Assembly (NCBI GenBank): GCA_051657245.1
Contig: JBOFKI010000064.1
Coordinates: 1-15,358, forward strand
Direction of reading: 5' to 3'
Length of the DNA stretch: 15,358 nt
Source: JBOFFI01 sp051657245
GTDB taxonomy: Bacteria; Pseudomonadota; Alphaproteobacteria; Holosporales; JBOFFI01
How positions within the stretch are numbered: the first letter of the stretch is position 1; every line of letters begins with the position of its first letter. Under the pieces are notes generated by a model. That model had not been told where the DNA came from. It worked only from the letters and a program-made list of their open reading frames with translations, and did no database searches. The position numbers and the translations under genes were made by a program. Below, piece by piece: positions 1 through 5,788 of the stretch.

Positions 1-51
1 AATCTGAGAATTAAAAAAATCAACAGAAATAGGGTATAAGCGCTTATTCAT
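1..51 (-). CDS. Possible 5' end of an ORF running off the window (perhaps a transposase)
   Basis: Reading leftward from the ATG at 49-51, 17 codons (MNKRLYPISVDFFNSQI) stay open to the window edge. A purine-rich stretch (AAGAGA) lies a few bases upstream of the ATG and could be a ribosome binding site. The basic and aromatic start resembles the N-termini of some small IS-type transposases, and an IS630 fragment lies next to it, so a mobile-element gene is the best guess. Seventeen codons cannot establish a family, and the ORF could also be chance. Confidence 0.25.
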   Translation of the reverse strand, partial: MNKRLYPISVDFFNSQI

Positions 52-112
52 TACATCTCTTACTCAAATTAGTGGTTTTGAGAAAAATGATAGCACATTC
101 AATATTTCAGAT

Positions 113-307
113 CTAATATTTTGTTAACAGTGCTATAGACGTGGCAGGTTTATTGCGTTTTAGCGAAGGTTCAAGCTTTTTGCGCCAATTCACAATGCTA
201 CGAAAACCAACCTTAAACCGAGCGGCGAGATCTCGGATGCTTAACCCTTCTTCCCTACCTGCTTCCAACACATGCTTGCGAAAATCAAGACTGTACGCGG
301 AACATAC
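113..307 (-). pseudogene. IS630-family transposase, N-terminal helix-turn-helix fragment
   Basis: On the minus strand, codons from 295 down to 140 read YSLDFRKHVLEAG, then EEGLSIRDLAARFKVGF, then SIVNWRKKLEP and KRNKPAT. This is the characteristic N-terminal HTH domain of IS630/Tc1-type transposases: a YSxDFR start, a SIRDLAARF helix, and the VxxWxKKLEP and KRNKPAT segment. The catalytic DDE part is absent. Homology stops near 139 and the frame closes at the TAG at 113-115. The only nearby ATG (303-305), behind a GGGAGGGG purine run, is out of frame by one base, which suggests a one-base insertion just after the start. The copy is truncated and very probably dead. Confidence 0.75.
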
Positions 308-367
308 CCCTCCCTTTCATCGCTAGCTTCTGACTGTTACGAAAAATAAGCTACAAGAAATACATGA

Positions 368-396
368 TTAAGAATAAAATGTAGCAAAATTATAAG
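368..396 (+). promoter_or_regulatory. Candidate promoter of the F-box/LRR gene
   Basis: A -10-like TATAAG (391-396) is preceded by TTAAGA (368-373; 4 of 6 match to TTGACA) with a 17-base spacer. Transcription would begin near 403, about five bases before the ATG at 408. No Shine-Dalgarno sequence precedes that ATG, so the mRNA may be leaderless or nearly so. The region is AT-rich, so chance matches are likely. Confidence 0.25.
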
Positions 397-407
397 TAAT
401 TAGCTAT

Positions 408-1160
408 ATGTCTGGCCATTTTACCTTTTCTGCGTTGTTGAAACTCGTATTGATTGCCTTGTTAATGCCTCAAATTGCCTTTTCAACGGGCTCGGTTAAA
501 AGATTTTTAGAGCCAAACGACAGTCCTCGAAAGATGGTTACAGCTCCTGCTTCAGAAGCGCTGTTTTTTGAGGAGCTTCCTTCAGATATCATTAAGCTGA
601 TCCTTGTAAAACTTCCCAAAAAAGATCTGGCACGCCTGCGATTGGTTAACAAAAAACTGAAAAATATGGCCACCCCGTTCATCACCAACCTTGAAATTCC
701 AGGGAACCTCCCAAGCGAAAAACAGGCGAAAAAATTTTTCAAAGACCTCAGCACGGATAAATTTTGGAAGTGGAAAAAGCCATCTGAGGCCTTCGCAAAC
801 CTCTTCCGTCACGCGCCGGTGGAAGCTTTATATTTTACCGGTCAAACGATTCATGCTGAGGCCATCCCAACCATCGTGTCTGTTTTGCCCATTGGACTTA
901 AGATTCTTTGGTTGAACGAGAACGCGATCGGGGGTGCAGGTGCACAGGCTCTGGCGATCCACCTTCCAAACGACCTTCAATGGCTTTGGTTGAACGAGAA
1001 CGCAATCGGGGATGCAGGTTTTTCAGCTTTATTGGCGGCAATCCCAAGAACAGATTTGACCTACCTGTCTATTTCTACGCCTTCTTCTTCACCCCTTCGT
1101 GAGCAATTCAAAAACCTCCGAAACCGACAAGAAAACTCCGTCACTGTAGATTTTAAATGA
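408..1160 (+). CDS. Secreted F-box and leucine-rich-repeat protein (candidate host-directed effector)
   Basis: This 250-residue protein has three visible parts. Residues 1-26 form a Sec-type signal peptide: a short N-region with Lys12, a hydrophobic LVLIALLMPQIAF core and a likely cut after AFS26. Residues about 53-92 form an F-box (FFEELPSDIIKLILVKLP, then DLARLRLVNKKLKN), matching the LPxDIxxxILxxLPxxDLxxLRxVNKxL pattern. Residues about 143-225 are leucine-rich repeats, including two copies of LWLNENAIG 26 residues apart. In eukaryotes the F-box binds Skp1 in SCF ubiquitin ligases and the LRRs choose the target. Bacterial F-box proteins known so far mostly come from intracellular symbionts and pathogens. 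Export followed by action on host ubiquitination is inference. There is no Shine-Dalgarno before the ATG. The gene sits between transposon debris and rsmI, where yraN is often found in related genomes, which fits a horizontally gained or rearranged locus. Confidence 0.85.
   Translation: MSGHFTFSALLKLVLIALLMPQIAFSTGSVKRFLEPNDSPRKMVTAPASEALFFEELPSDIIKLILVKLPKKDLARLRLVNKKLKNMATPFITNLEIPGNLPSEKQAKKFFKDLSTDKFWKWKKPSEAFANLFRHAPVEALYFTGQTIHAEAIPTIVSVLPIGLKILWLNENAIGGAGAQALAIHLPNDLQWLWLNENAIGDAGFSALLAAIPRTDLTYLSISTPSSSPLREQFKNLRNRQENSVTVDFK
906..1019 (+). repeat. DNA-level duplicated LRR unit in the F-box gene
   Basis: The 36 bases at 906-941 recur at 984-1019 with two differences, both starting CTTTGGTTGAACGAGAACGC. 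The offset is 78 bases, exactly 26 codons, so the frame is kept. Near-identity at the nucleotide level suggests recent unit duplication or gene conversion within the LRR array. Confidence 0.9.
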
Positions 1161-1189
1161 ACCCTCTTCTTGCGTGGGAGAAAGAGATT

Positions 1190-1220
1190 TTATGAAAAAT
1201 ATCTTAGATTTTTTTCATAA
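1190..1220. terminator. AT-rich inverted repeat between convergent genes, possible bidirectional terminator
   Basis: TTATGAAAAA (1190-1199) is perfectly complementary to TTTTTCATAA (1211-1220), with an 11-base loop. It lies between the converging ends of the F-box gene and rsmI and overlaps the rsmI stop codon. The stem is weak (one GC pair in ten), so it is only a candidate. Confidence 0.35.
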
Positions 1221-2063
1221 CAACAAAGCTTTTGTGTAAAGCTCTCGTCGTGGCAGTCCGGTTTGTTGGGCAACCATTTCCACCGCATCCCTCAAAGAAG
1301 CAGATTGCTCAAGGGCTTGTGTTAGAAGAAGCATGACCTCAGCTTCTTCGTAAAATTTGCTTTTTTTTGACCCTTCTACGAGAATGACAAGCTCTCCTTT
1401 GGCTGGGGTTTTTTCGTAATAATCAATTAAAGCAGACAAAGGGTTGCGCTGAACATTCTCATATATTTTAGTGAGTTCTCTGGCAACGGCAGCCTGCCTG
1501 TCTCCTAAAAGCTCCCTCAAAAGCTCCAAAGTTTGAGGGAGCCTTCGCGGAGCTTCAAAAAAAATGAGCGTTACGGGAAGTTGGGCGAGCTCTTTCAAAA
1601 GCGTTTTTTGTTGGGAAATTTTGCGAGGCAAAAATCCTTGGAAAAAAAATCGATCCGGGGGAAGGCCAGAAAGACATAGCGCCGTTAAAACTGAAGAAGG
1701 GCCTGGCAATGCTGTTACAGGAATATCTTCTCTTAGACAAGCCTCCACCAATTTATAACCAGGATCTGAGATAAGGGGCATGCCCCTGTCTGAAACCAAG
1801 CCAACGGTTTCCCCCCCTCTCAATTTTTCTAACACAAGGGGCCTGGCTTGTTCTCCATTGTGATCATGGTAGGGGATGAGGCGAGGGGAGGGGAGTCGAT
1901 GTTGCGTTAAAAAACGTTGTATCACCCGAGTATCTTCACACGCTAAATAAGAAACATGCCCTAAAAATTTTAAAGCTCTTAAAGAAATATCATCATCGTT
2001 CCCAATGGGAAGTCCAACTAAAACAAGGCCTTGGGGCAAACTAAAATACGCTTCATTTGTCAT
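1215..2063 (-). CDS. rsmI: 16S rRNA (cytidine1402-2'-O)-methyltransferase RsmI
   Basis: RsmI methylates the ribose of C1402 in the 16S rRNA decoding centre with S-adenosylmethionine, in the cytoplasm. The 282-residue product has the usual length and the tetrapyrrole-methylase fold. The SAM-binding start is GLPIGNDDDISLRA (residues 17-30), followed by LACEDTR (41-47), VSDRGMPLISDPGYKLV (91-107) and the ALPGPSSVLTAL motif. SDRGMP replaces the more usual SDAGTP, a mild deviation. The C-terminal region (from KGELVILVEG) is also typical. The start ATG at 2061-2063 has no clear Shine-Dalgarno. The gene diverges from the LppC-like lipoprotein gene, a pairing common in Alphaproteobacteria; yraN, frequently downstream there, is absent here. 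Confidence 0.95.
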   Translation of the reverse strand: MTNEAYFSLPQGLVLVGLPIGNDDDISLRALKFLGHVSYLACEDTRVIQRFLTQHRLPSPRLIPYHDHNGEQARPLVLEKLRGGETVGLVSDRGMPLISDPGYKLVEACLREDIPVTALPGPSSVLTALCLSGLPPDRFFFQGFLPRKISQQKTLLKELAQLPVTLIFFEAPRRLPQTLELLRELLGDRQAAVARELTKIYENVQRNPLSALIDYYEKTPAKGELVILVEGSKKSKFYEEAEVMLLLTQALEQSASLRDAVEMVAQQTGLPRRELYTKALLL

Positions 2064-2163
2064 TTTATAAAAAAACTGTTAGGGTGAGTGGACTTTCTCA
2101 AAAAGATAAGGCTTTACAACTATTTTTAAAAGATAAATTTGTTTTATAACAGGTTGGTTTTTC

Positions 2164-3330
2164 ATGCGGCGTTGCTTTTTTTCATGTATTTCATTGATGT
2201 TTGCGGGATTATTATCTTTATGTTTACCTGCTTGCACCTCTTTTCAAGCAGAAGGAGAGCGCACCTCGAAGCATAAGCCTGCTTCTTCCTCTGTTTTAAA
2301 ACCAGGGGAAACAATCCGTGCTCCCCTTAAGGTAGGGCTGTTGCTTCCTTTGTCGGGCCCCCACCAACAGTTGGGAAAAGCCTTTCAACAAGCGGCAGAA
2401 TTGAGCCTTTTTGAGGGGGAGGGGGCCACAAATATTGTGTTAATTCCCAGGGATACCCAGGGAACTCAGCAAGGAGCTCAACAAGCTATTCTGTCTTGCC
2501 TCCAAGAAGGGGTTCAGGGGTTTATAGGTCCTTTGTTTGCTTTTGAAGTCAAAGCTGTTCAGCCTTTTCTTAAGCAAGTTCAAAAGCCACTTTTAACATT
2601 TTCAACGGATACAAGCCTTCTTGGAGATGGTATCTTCACCTTAGGGTTTTTACCGATTCCCCAAATCCGCCGCATCCTTGAAGCGGCACATCAAGAAGGT
2701 TTGAAAAAAATTGCGGCGATCCTTCCCAAAGGAAATTACGGCAAGCTTATGACTGAAGAAATTCAAAAAACCGCTTTCCAGCATCAATTGTCGGTGGATG
2801 TGGTGGGGTATTATGACCCCAAACGAATGGGAAACGATCTACAGGCTAGGGAAGAGCTTCAAGGCATCATGGATGCTTTGGGGCGTGACGCGTTTCAGGC
2901 TATTTTGATCCCAGAAGGCGGAAAATCATTAGAAAAAATTCTCACCCTCTTCTCTCAAGCTAAATTTTCTGTTTCATCGCCTATTTTTTTAGGAACAGGC
3001 CAGTGGGAGCAGGGGCGAATGCTTGCTTTGCCTTATCTTGAACAGGCAAAAATTGCAGCCCCTGATTTGGAAGGTTATGAGCTATTTCGAAAACGTTTTT
3101 CAAACGTGTATGGTGGTGCGCCTTGCCCAAGGATCGCAACCCTTGCCTATGATGCTGTAACCCTTATCAAAACGTTGGAAAAACTTCCGGGACATTTTTC
3201 TAAAGAAAATCTTTTGGGCGCTTCTGGGTTTCATGGCATTGATGGTGTTTTTAAATTCTTGCCCAAAGGTCAAATTGAGAGGAGACTATCGATTCTGATT
3301 TTTTCAAACGGAAAATGGGAAACTTTTTAA
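2164..3330 (+). CDS. LppC/LpoA-like penicillin-binding protein activator lipoprotein
   Basis: This 388-residue predicted lipoprotein has a type I periplasmic-binding-protein fold. Its signal peptide ends in the lipobox LPAC (residues 21-24), so Cys24 should be lipidated. The domain begins around APLKVGLLLPLSG and continues with FQQAAELSLF, FIGPLFAFEVKAVQP and TFSTDTS, then a second lobe (KIAAILPKGNYG, ILIPEGG, PRIATLAYDAV). This is the architecture of the LppC family, whose gammaproteobacterial member LpoA stimulates the synthase PBP1A from the outer membrane. The N-terminal helical domain of LpoA is absent, as is usual in Alphaproteobacteria, so PBP activation is inferred from the family. 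It lies 100 bases from the divergent rsmI. The Shine-Dalgarno is poor. Confidence 0.85.
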   Translation: MRRCFFSCISLMFAGLLSLCLPACTSFQAEGERTSKHKPASSSVLKPGETIRAPLKVGLLLPLSGPHQQLGKAFQQAAELSLFEGEGATNIVLIPRDTQGTQQGAQQAILSCLQEGVQGFIGPLFAFEVKAVQPFLKQVQKPLLTFSTDTSLLGDGIFTLGFLPIPQIRRILEAAHQEGLKKIAAILPKGNYGKLMTEEIQKTAFQHQLSVDVVGYYDPKRMGNDLQAREELQGIMDALGRDAFQAILIPEGGKSLEKILTLFSQAKFSVSSPIFLGTGQWEQGRMLALPYLEQAKIAAPDLEGYELFRKRFSNVYGGAPCPRIATLAYDAVTLIKTLEKLPGHFSKENLLGASGFHGIDGVFKFLPKGQIERRLSILIFSNGKWETF

Positions 3331-3400
3331 TACAATTATACAAAAATGCAGCCTTAGCGTGATCGAGACTATTACAGAATATGAACTATTTAAATAAAAA

Positions 3401-3429
3401 TTGTCTTAAAGAGGGTGGTGTTTTATTTT
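3401..3429 (+). promoter_or_regulatory. Candidate sigma70-type promoter of the 3501/tRNA/RNase unit
   Basis: TTGTCT (3401-3406) and TATTTT (3424-3429) are separated by 17 bases. They lie about 70 bases before the proposed GTG start at 3501 and could drive the hypothetical gene, both tRNAs and the two RNase genes. Confidence 0.3.
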
Positions 3430-3500
3430 TTTATTTGTTAAACTGCCTACATTGATCGCTTTTCATCCTGGAGCGTGTGTCTTTAGAGGAAGGAGTTTTG

Positions 3501-4001
3501 GTGGATTCTTTGTGGAATATTAATCTTTTAATCGCTTGCCAGTTGTTTTCATGGGGTGTTCCGGGGGTTTGCCGATCTCCCATTTTGCATCTAGGGGAAA
3601 TGGGAGAATTAGGCTGGGAAGAACATCGTGTTGTATCAAATCATTCTCAATCGCCTGTTTCCCATCCCCATGATTCCGTTGATATGGATTGTAAGACAAA
3701 TGAGGAGCACAGAATTCGGCGTGCTTCGCTTTGGATTGAGAACGATTATTTTAATGTGGATGAAGAAGACGACCTTAGTCTTGTTGAAGAACAGCAGGCT
3801 GAGATTCCTTTTCCTTTTTTTGGAGGTTCTTCTTCGGAGATCCCCCTGTTGTCGTTTCAAAAATCTGGAATGGGTTGCGAGAGGGCCTTTGTTTCTCAAA
3901 CGTTTTTTTTGGGGGCTGAATCTGGAACAAAAAATAATAATATCGTTGAATTTTTAGAAAATCGGCGCTATGCTGTCCCAGAAACAGCGGCCGGAGCGTA
4001 G
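3501..4001 (+). CDS. Hypothetical acidic protein whose stop codon lies inside tRNA-Pro
   Basis: I do not recognise this protein (about 166 residues). The open frame reaches back to a GTG at 3477, but the GTG at 3501 is better: AGGAAGGAG (3490-3495 region) lies about five bases before it, and a TTG at 3498 is also possible. The N-terminus is hydrophobic (LWNINLLIACQLFSWGVPG) without a basic start, so a signal peptide is doubtful. The middle is acidic (DEEDDLSLVEEQQAE) and the rest has no familiar motif. The stop TAG (3999-4001) is formed by bases 8-10 of tRNA-Pro, so gene and tRNA overlap by ten bases and cutting out the tRNA would destroy the mRNA end. The composition looks protein-like, but expression is unproven. 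Confidence 0.5.
   Translation: MDSLWNINLLIACQLFSWGVPGVCRSPILHLGEMGELGWEEHRVVSNHSQSPVSHPHDSVDMDCKTNEEHRIRRASLWIENDYFNVDEEDDLSLVEEQQAEIPFPFFGGSSSEIPLLSFQKSGMGCERAFVSQTFFLGAESGTKNNNIVEFLENRRYAVPETAAGA
3577..3606 (+). repeat. Perfect 9-bp hairpin inside the hypothetical gene
   Basis: CTCCCATTT (3577-3585) pairs with AAATGGGAG (3598-3606) across a 12-base loop. No T-run follows, so it is not a standard terminator. It could affect translation, since an in-frame ATG (3600-3602) lies in the second arm. Confidence 0.6.
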
Positions 4002-4068
4002 CGCAGCCTGGTAGCGCACCACGCTGGGGGTGTGGGGGTCGTGGGTTCGAATCCCGCCGCTCCGACCA
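3992..4068 (+). tRNA. tRNA-Pro (anticodon GGG)
   Basis: The 77-base gene folds as a full cloverleaf. The acceptor CGGAGCG (3992-3998) pairs with CGCTCCG (4058-4064), followed by A and an encoded CCA. The D-arm contains AGCCTGGTAGC. The anticodon stem CCACG/TGTGG (one G-T pair) encloses the loop CTGGGGG, giving anticodon GGG, which reads CCC. The T-arm contains GGGTTCGAATCCC. Its first ten bases overlap the end of the upstream hypothetical gene. Confidence 0.97.
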
Positions 4069-4084
4069 TGTTTGAAAAAATGGG

Positions 4085-4171
4085 GCCCAAGTGGCGGAAT
4101 TGGTAGACGCGCTAGATTCAGGTTCTAGTGGGCGAAAGCTTGTGGAAGTTCGAATCTTCTCTTGGGCACCA
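4085..4171 (+). tRNA. tRNA-Leu (anticodon CAG)
   Basis: The 87-base class II tRNA has the acceptor GCCCAAG (4085-4091) paired with CTTGGGC (4161-4167), then ACCA. The anticodon stem CTAGA/TCTAG encloses TTCAGGT, giving anticodon CAG, which reads CTG. A long variable arm (TGGGCGAAAGCTT region) and the GTTCGAAT T-loop complete the leucine-type fold. It starts 16 bases after tRNA-Pro and ends 12 bases before the earliest possible start of the RNase D gene. Confidence 0.97.
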
Positions 4172-4207
4172 ACTTGAGGAATTATGAAAAAAGAAAGGAC
4201 GGGTCGT

Positions 4208-4819
4208 ATGGAGATCCGCCATTACTGGAATGATCTGCCTACAGATTTTTCAGCTGGTTATGCTGTGGCCGTTGACACGGAGGCTATGGGCCTTCGCAGG
4301 CGGCGTGATCGCCTTTGTCTCGTTCAGCTTTCTTTTGGGGATGGTATATGCCACCTTGTGCAGTTTTCTGAGCAAAATCTTTCAGGATCTCCACGGTTGA
4401 AAAAACTTTTAGAAGACCCTGCCATTGAAAAAATCTTTCATTTTGCGCGCTTTGACGTGGCCCTTTTGTACAACGATTTGAATATTCTCTGTCAACCTAT
4501 TTATTGTACTAAAATTGCGTCTCGTTTGGCACGAACTTATACAGATCGCCATGGTTTAAAGGACTTATGCAGAGATCTTTTGAGCGTTGATCTTTCAAAA
4601 TCAGAGCAAACGTCTGACTGGGGGGCTGAAAAATTAACGGAAGAGCAAAAACGCTATGCCGCAACAGATGTGCTTCATCTCCATGCACTGCGTAAAAAAT
4701 TGGACATTTTATTGCAACGTGAAAAGCGATTGCAGCTTGCCAAGGCCTGCTTTCAATTTCTACCCCACAGAGCCATTCTTGATTGTGCAGGTTGGGAAGA
4801 TGATATTTTTCAGCATTAA
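4208..4819 (+). CDS. rnd: RNase D-family 3'-5' exoribonuclease (short form)
   Basis: This DEDDy-type exonuclease is predicted to trim RNA 3' ends, classically tRNA precursors, with two metal ions. From the ATG at 4208 it has 203 residues. Exo I is AVDTEAMGL (Asp23, Glu25), Exo II is HFARFDVALL (Asp83) and Exo III is YAATD (Tyr150, Asp154), so every catalytic residue is present. It lacks the C-terminal HRDC domains of E. coli RNase D, as is normal for the short alphaproteobacterial form. I chose 4208 because homologues usually begin close to the xIRxxxxDLP segment and AAAGGA lies eight bases upstream; the ATG at 4184 adds eight basic residues and has GAGGA only three bases away. It directly follows two tRNA genes and precedes rnc by about 15 bases, consistent with an RNA-processing unit. 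Confidence 0.93.
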   Translation: MEIRHYWNDLPTDFSAGYAVAVDTEAMGLRRRRDRLCLVQLSFGDGICHLVQFSEQNLSGSPRLKKLLEDPAIEKIFHFARFDVALLYNDLNILCQPIYCTKIASRLARTYTDRHGLKDLCRDLLSVDLSKSEQTSDWGAEKLTEEQKRYAATDVLHLHALRKKLDILLQREKRLQLAKACFQFLPHRAILDCAGWEDDIFQH

Positions 4820-4834
4820 TCTGGAACTTGCTTC

Positions 4835-5512
4835 ATGGTGAACACAGCGCTTGATAAGCTTGAGGCAAAAATAGCTTATACGTTTAAAAATAAAGCATTG
4901 CTTCAACAGATGTTGGTTCATCCGAGTTTTTCGAAAAAAAAAGGCGTTGCCCATGGTTTTGAGCGTTTTGAATTTTTGGGAGACAGGGTTTTAGGCCTTG
5001 TGATCGCAAACTGGCTCTATCGATCTTATCCTGAAGATTCGGAAGGAACACTTTCTAAGCGCCACAGCAATTTTGTTGGAAGAAAGGCGCTTCAGCAAAT
5101 TGCTGAACAGCTTGAGCTTGGAAAATTTCTTCTGTTTGATCAAGATGTTCGCCAAAAACATCACACCATTTTGTCTGATGCGTGCGAAGCACTGATCGGT
5201 GCGATTTTTTTAGATGGAGGGATGCGGGCTGCGCAGAAATTTATCCTTCATGCTTGGAAGGGGCTTTTAAGTGACAAGACGATTTCTCTCCTAGACCCAA
5301 AATCTGCTTTGCAAGAGTGGTCTCAGTCCCAACACAAAGGCTTGCCTATTTACAAGACTGTAAAAACCTCTGGTCCTGACCACGACCCAAAATTTACAGT
5401 TTCAGTCCATGTAGAGGGACTTCAGGCTTTTCAAGGCGTGGGGACTTCAAAGCGGGAAGCAGAAAAACAAGCTGCAATGAAAGCTTTAATTTTTTTAAAA
5501 ATAAGTAAATAA
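4835..5512 (+). CDS. rnc: Ribonuclease III
   Basis: RNase III cleaves double-stranded RNA, including the rRNA precursor and structured mRNAs. The 225-residue product is full length. The endonuclease domain has the signature ERFEFLGDRVLGL (residues 43-55; Glu46 and Asp50) and SDACEALIGAIFLDGG (114-129; Asp115 and Glu118), which supply the metal ligands. A C-terminal dsRNA-binding domain runs from DPKSALQEW (about 154) to GTSKREAEKQAAMKAL (203-218). The start ATG at 4835 has only a weak GGAA upstream. It follows the RNase D gene by 15 bases, so co-transcription is likely. The era gene, which often follows rnc in other bacteria, is not here; a decayed transposase comes next instead. Confidence 0.97.
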   Translation: MVNTALDKLEAKIAYTFKNKALLQQMLVHPSFSKKKGVAHGFERFEFLGDRVLGLVIANWLYRSYPEDSEGTLSKRHSNFVGRKALQQIAEQLELGKFLLFDQDVRQKHHTILSDACEALIGAIFLDGGMRAAQKFILHAWKGLLSDKTISLLDPKSALQEWSQSQHKGLPIYKTVKTSGPDHDPKFTVSVHVEGLQAFQGVGTSKREAEKQAAMKALIFLKISK

Positions 5513-5555
5513 AAACCGTTTTCTACATATATAGAACGTGTCTTGTAAAAGGTAC

Positions 5556-5774
5556 CTATCGTTCTTTTGCCCTATTTGTCATTCCCGCTTCCGTATTGTC
5601 TTTCGGATGGTTGTTGTACAGCAATTCTACTGGAGCCGCGTCTTGGGGACATCATCATCTGGTTTTATTATATGCGTCAATAAACTGCACCATAAACTCA
5701 TTTCGCGCTTCATGAGAATAAAAAGAATTTCTTCCGCTATGTGTGTTGAAATCTTGGATTTTGATAACACCCAT
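5556..5774 (-). pseudogene. Decayed C-terminal end of an integrase/DDE transposase (IS481-like?)
   Basis: Reading leftward from the ATG at 5772-5774, the frame gives MGVIKIQDFNTHSGRNSF, then EARNEFMVQFIDAYNKTR, then two consecutive TGA codons (5652-5657), and continues as CPQDAAPVELLYNNHPKDN to a TAG at 5556-5558. The spacing of AYNKTR and APVELL resembles the end of rve-type integrase domains (YNxxRxH, then xPxExL), where IS481 and IS3 families have their last conserved part. The catalytic residues would lie upstream and are missing. I read it as a truncated, doubly stopped relic. The family is tentative because the matching segment is short. It fills most of the rnc-aldolase gap (5513-5788), where I see no intact gene. 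Confidence 0.4.
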
Positions 5775-5788
5775 GATCAATCATACCG

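Larger units (their letters stand above)
1..407. other. AT-rich region with transposon debris and no intact gene
   Basis: This stretch holds the possible ORF start at 1-51, the IS630 fragment at 113-307 and an AT-rich leader (308-407) for the F-box gene. I see no other gene, RNA or long repeat. Confidence 0.6.

Noticed and set aside
2164..3330. Amino-acid ABC transporter substrate-binding protein
   Set aside because: The fold is the same, but the lipobox, the lack of transporter genes and the rsmI neighbour favour the LppC family.
3628..3957. 109-codon plus-strand frame overlapping the hypothetical gene
   Set aside because: It has no Shine-Dalgarno and an extreme hydrophobic/basic composition. 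The other frame, starting at 3501, has a strong ribosome binding site.
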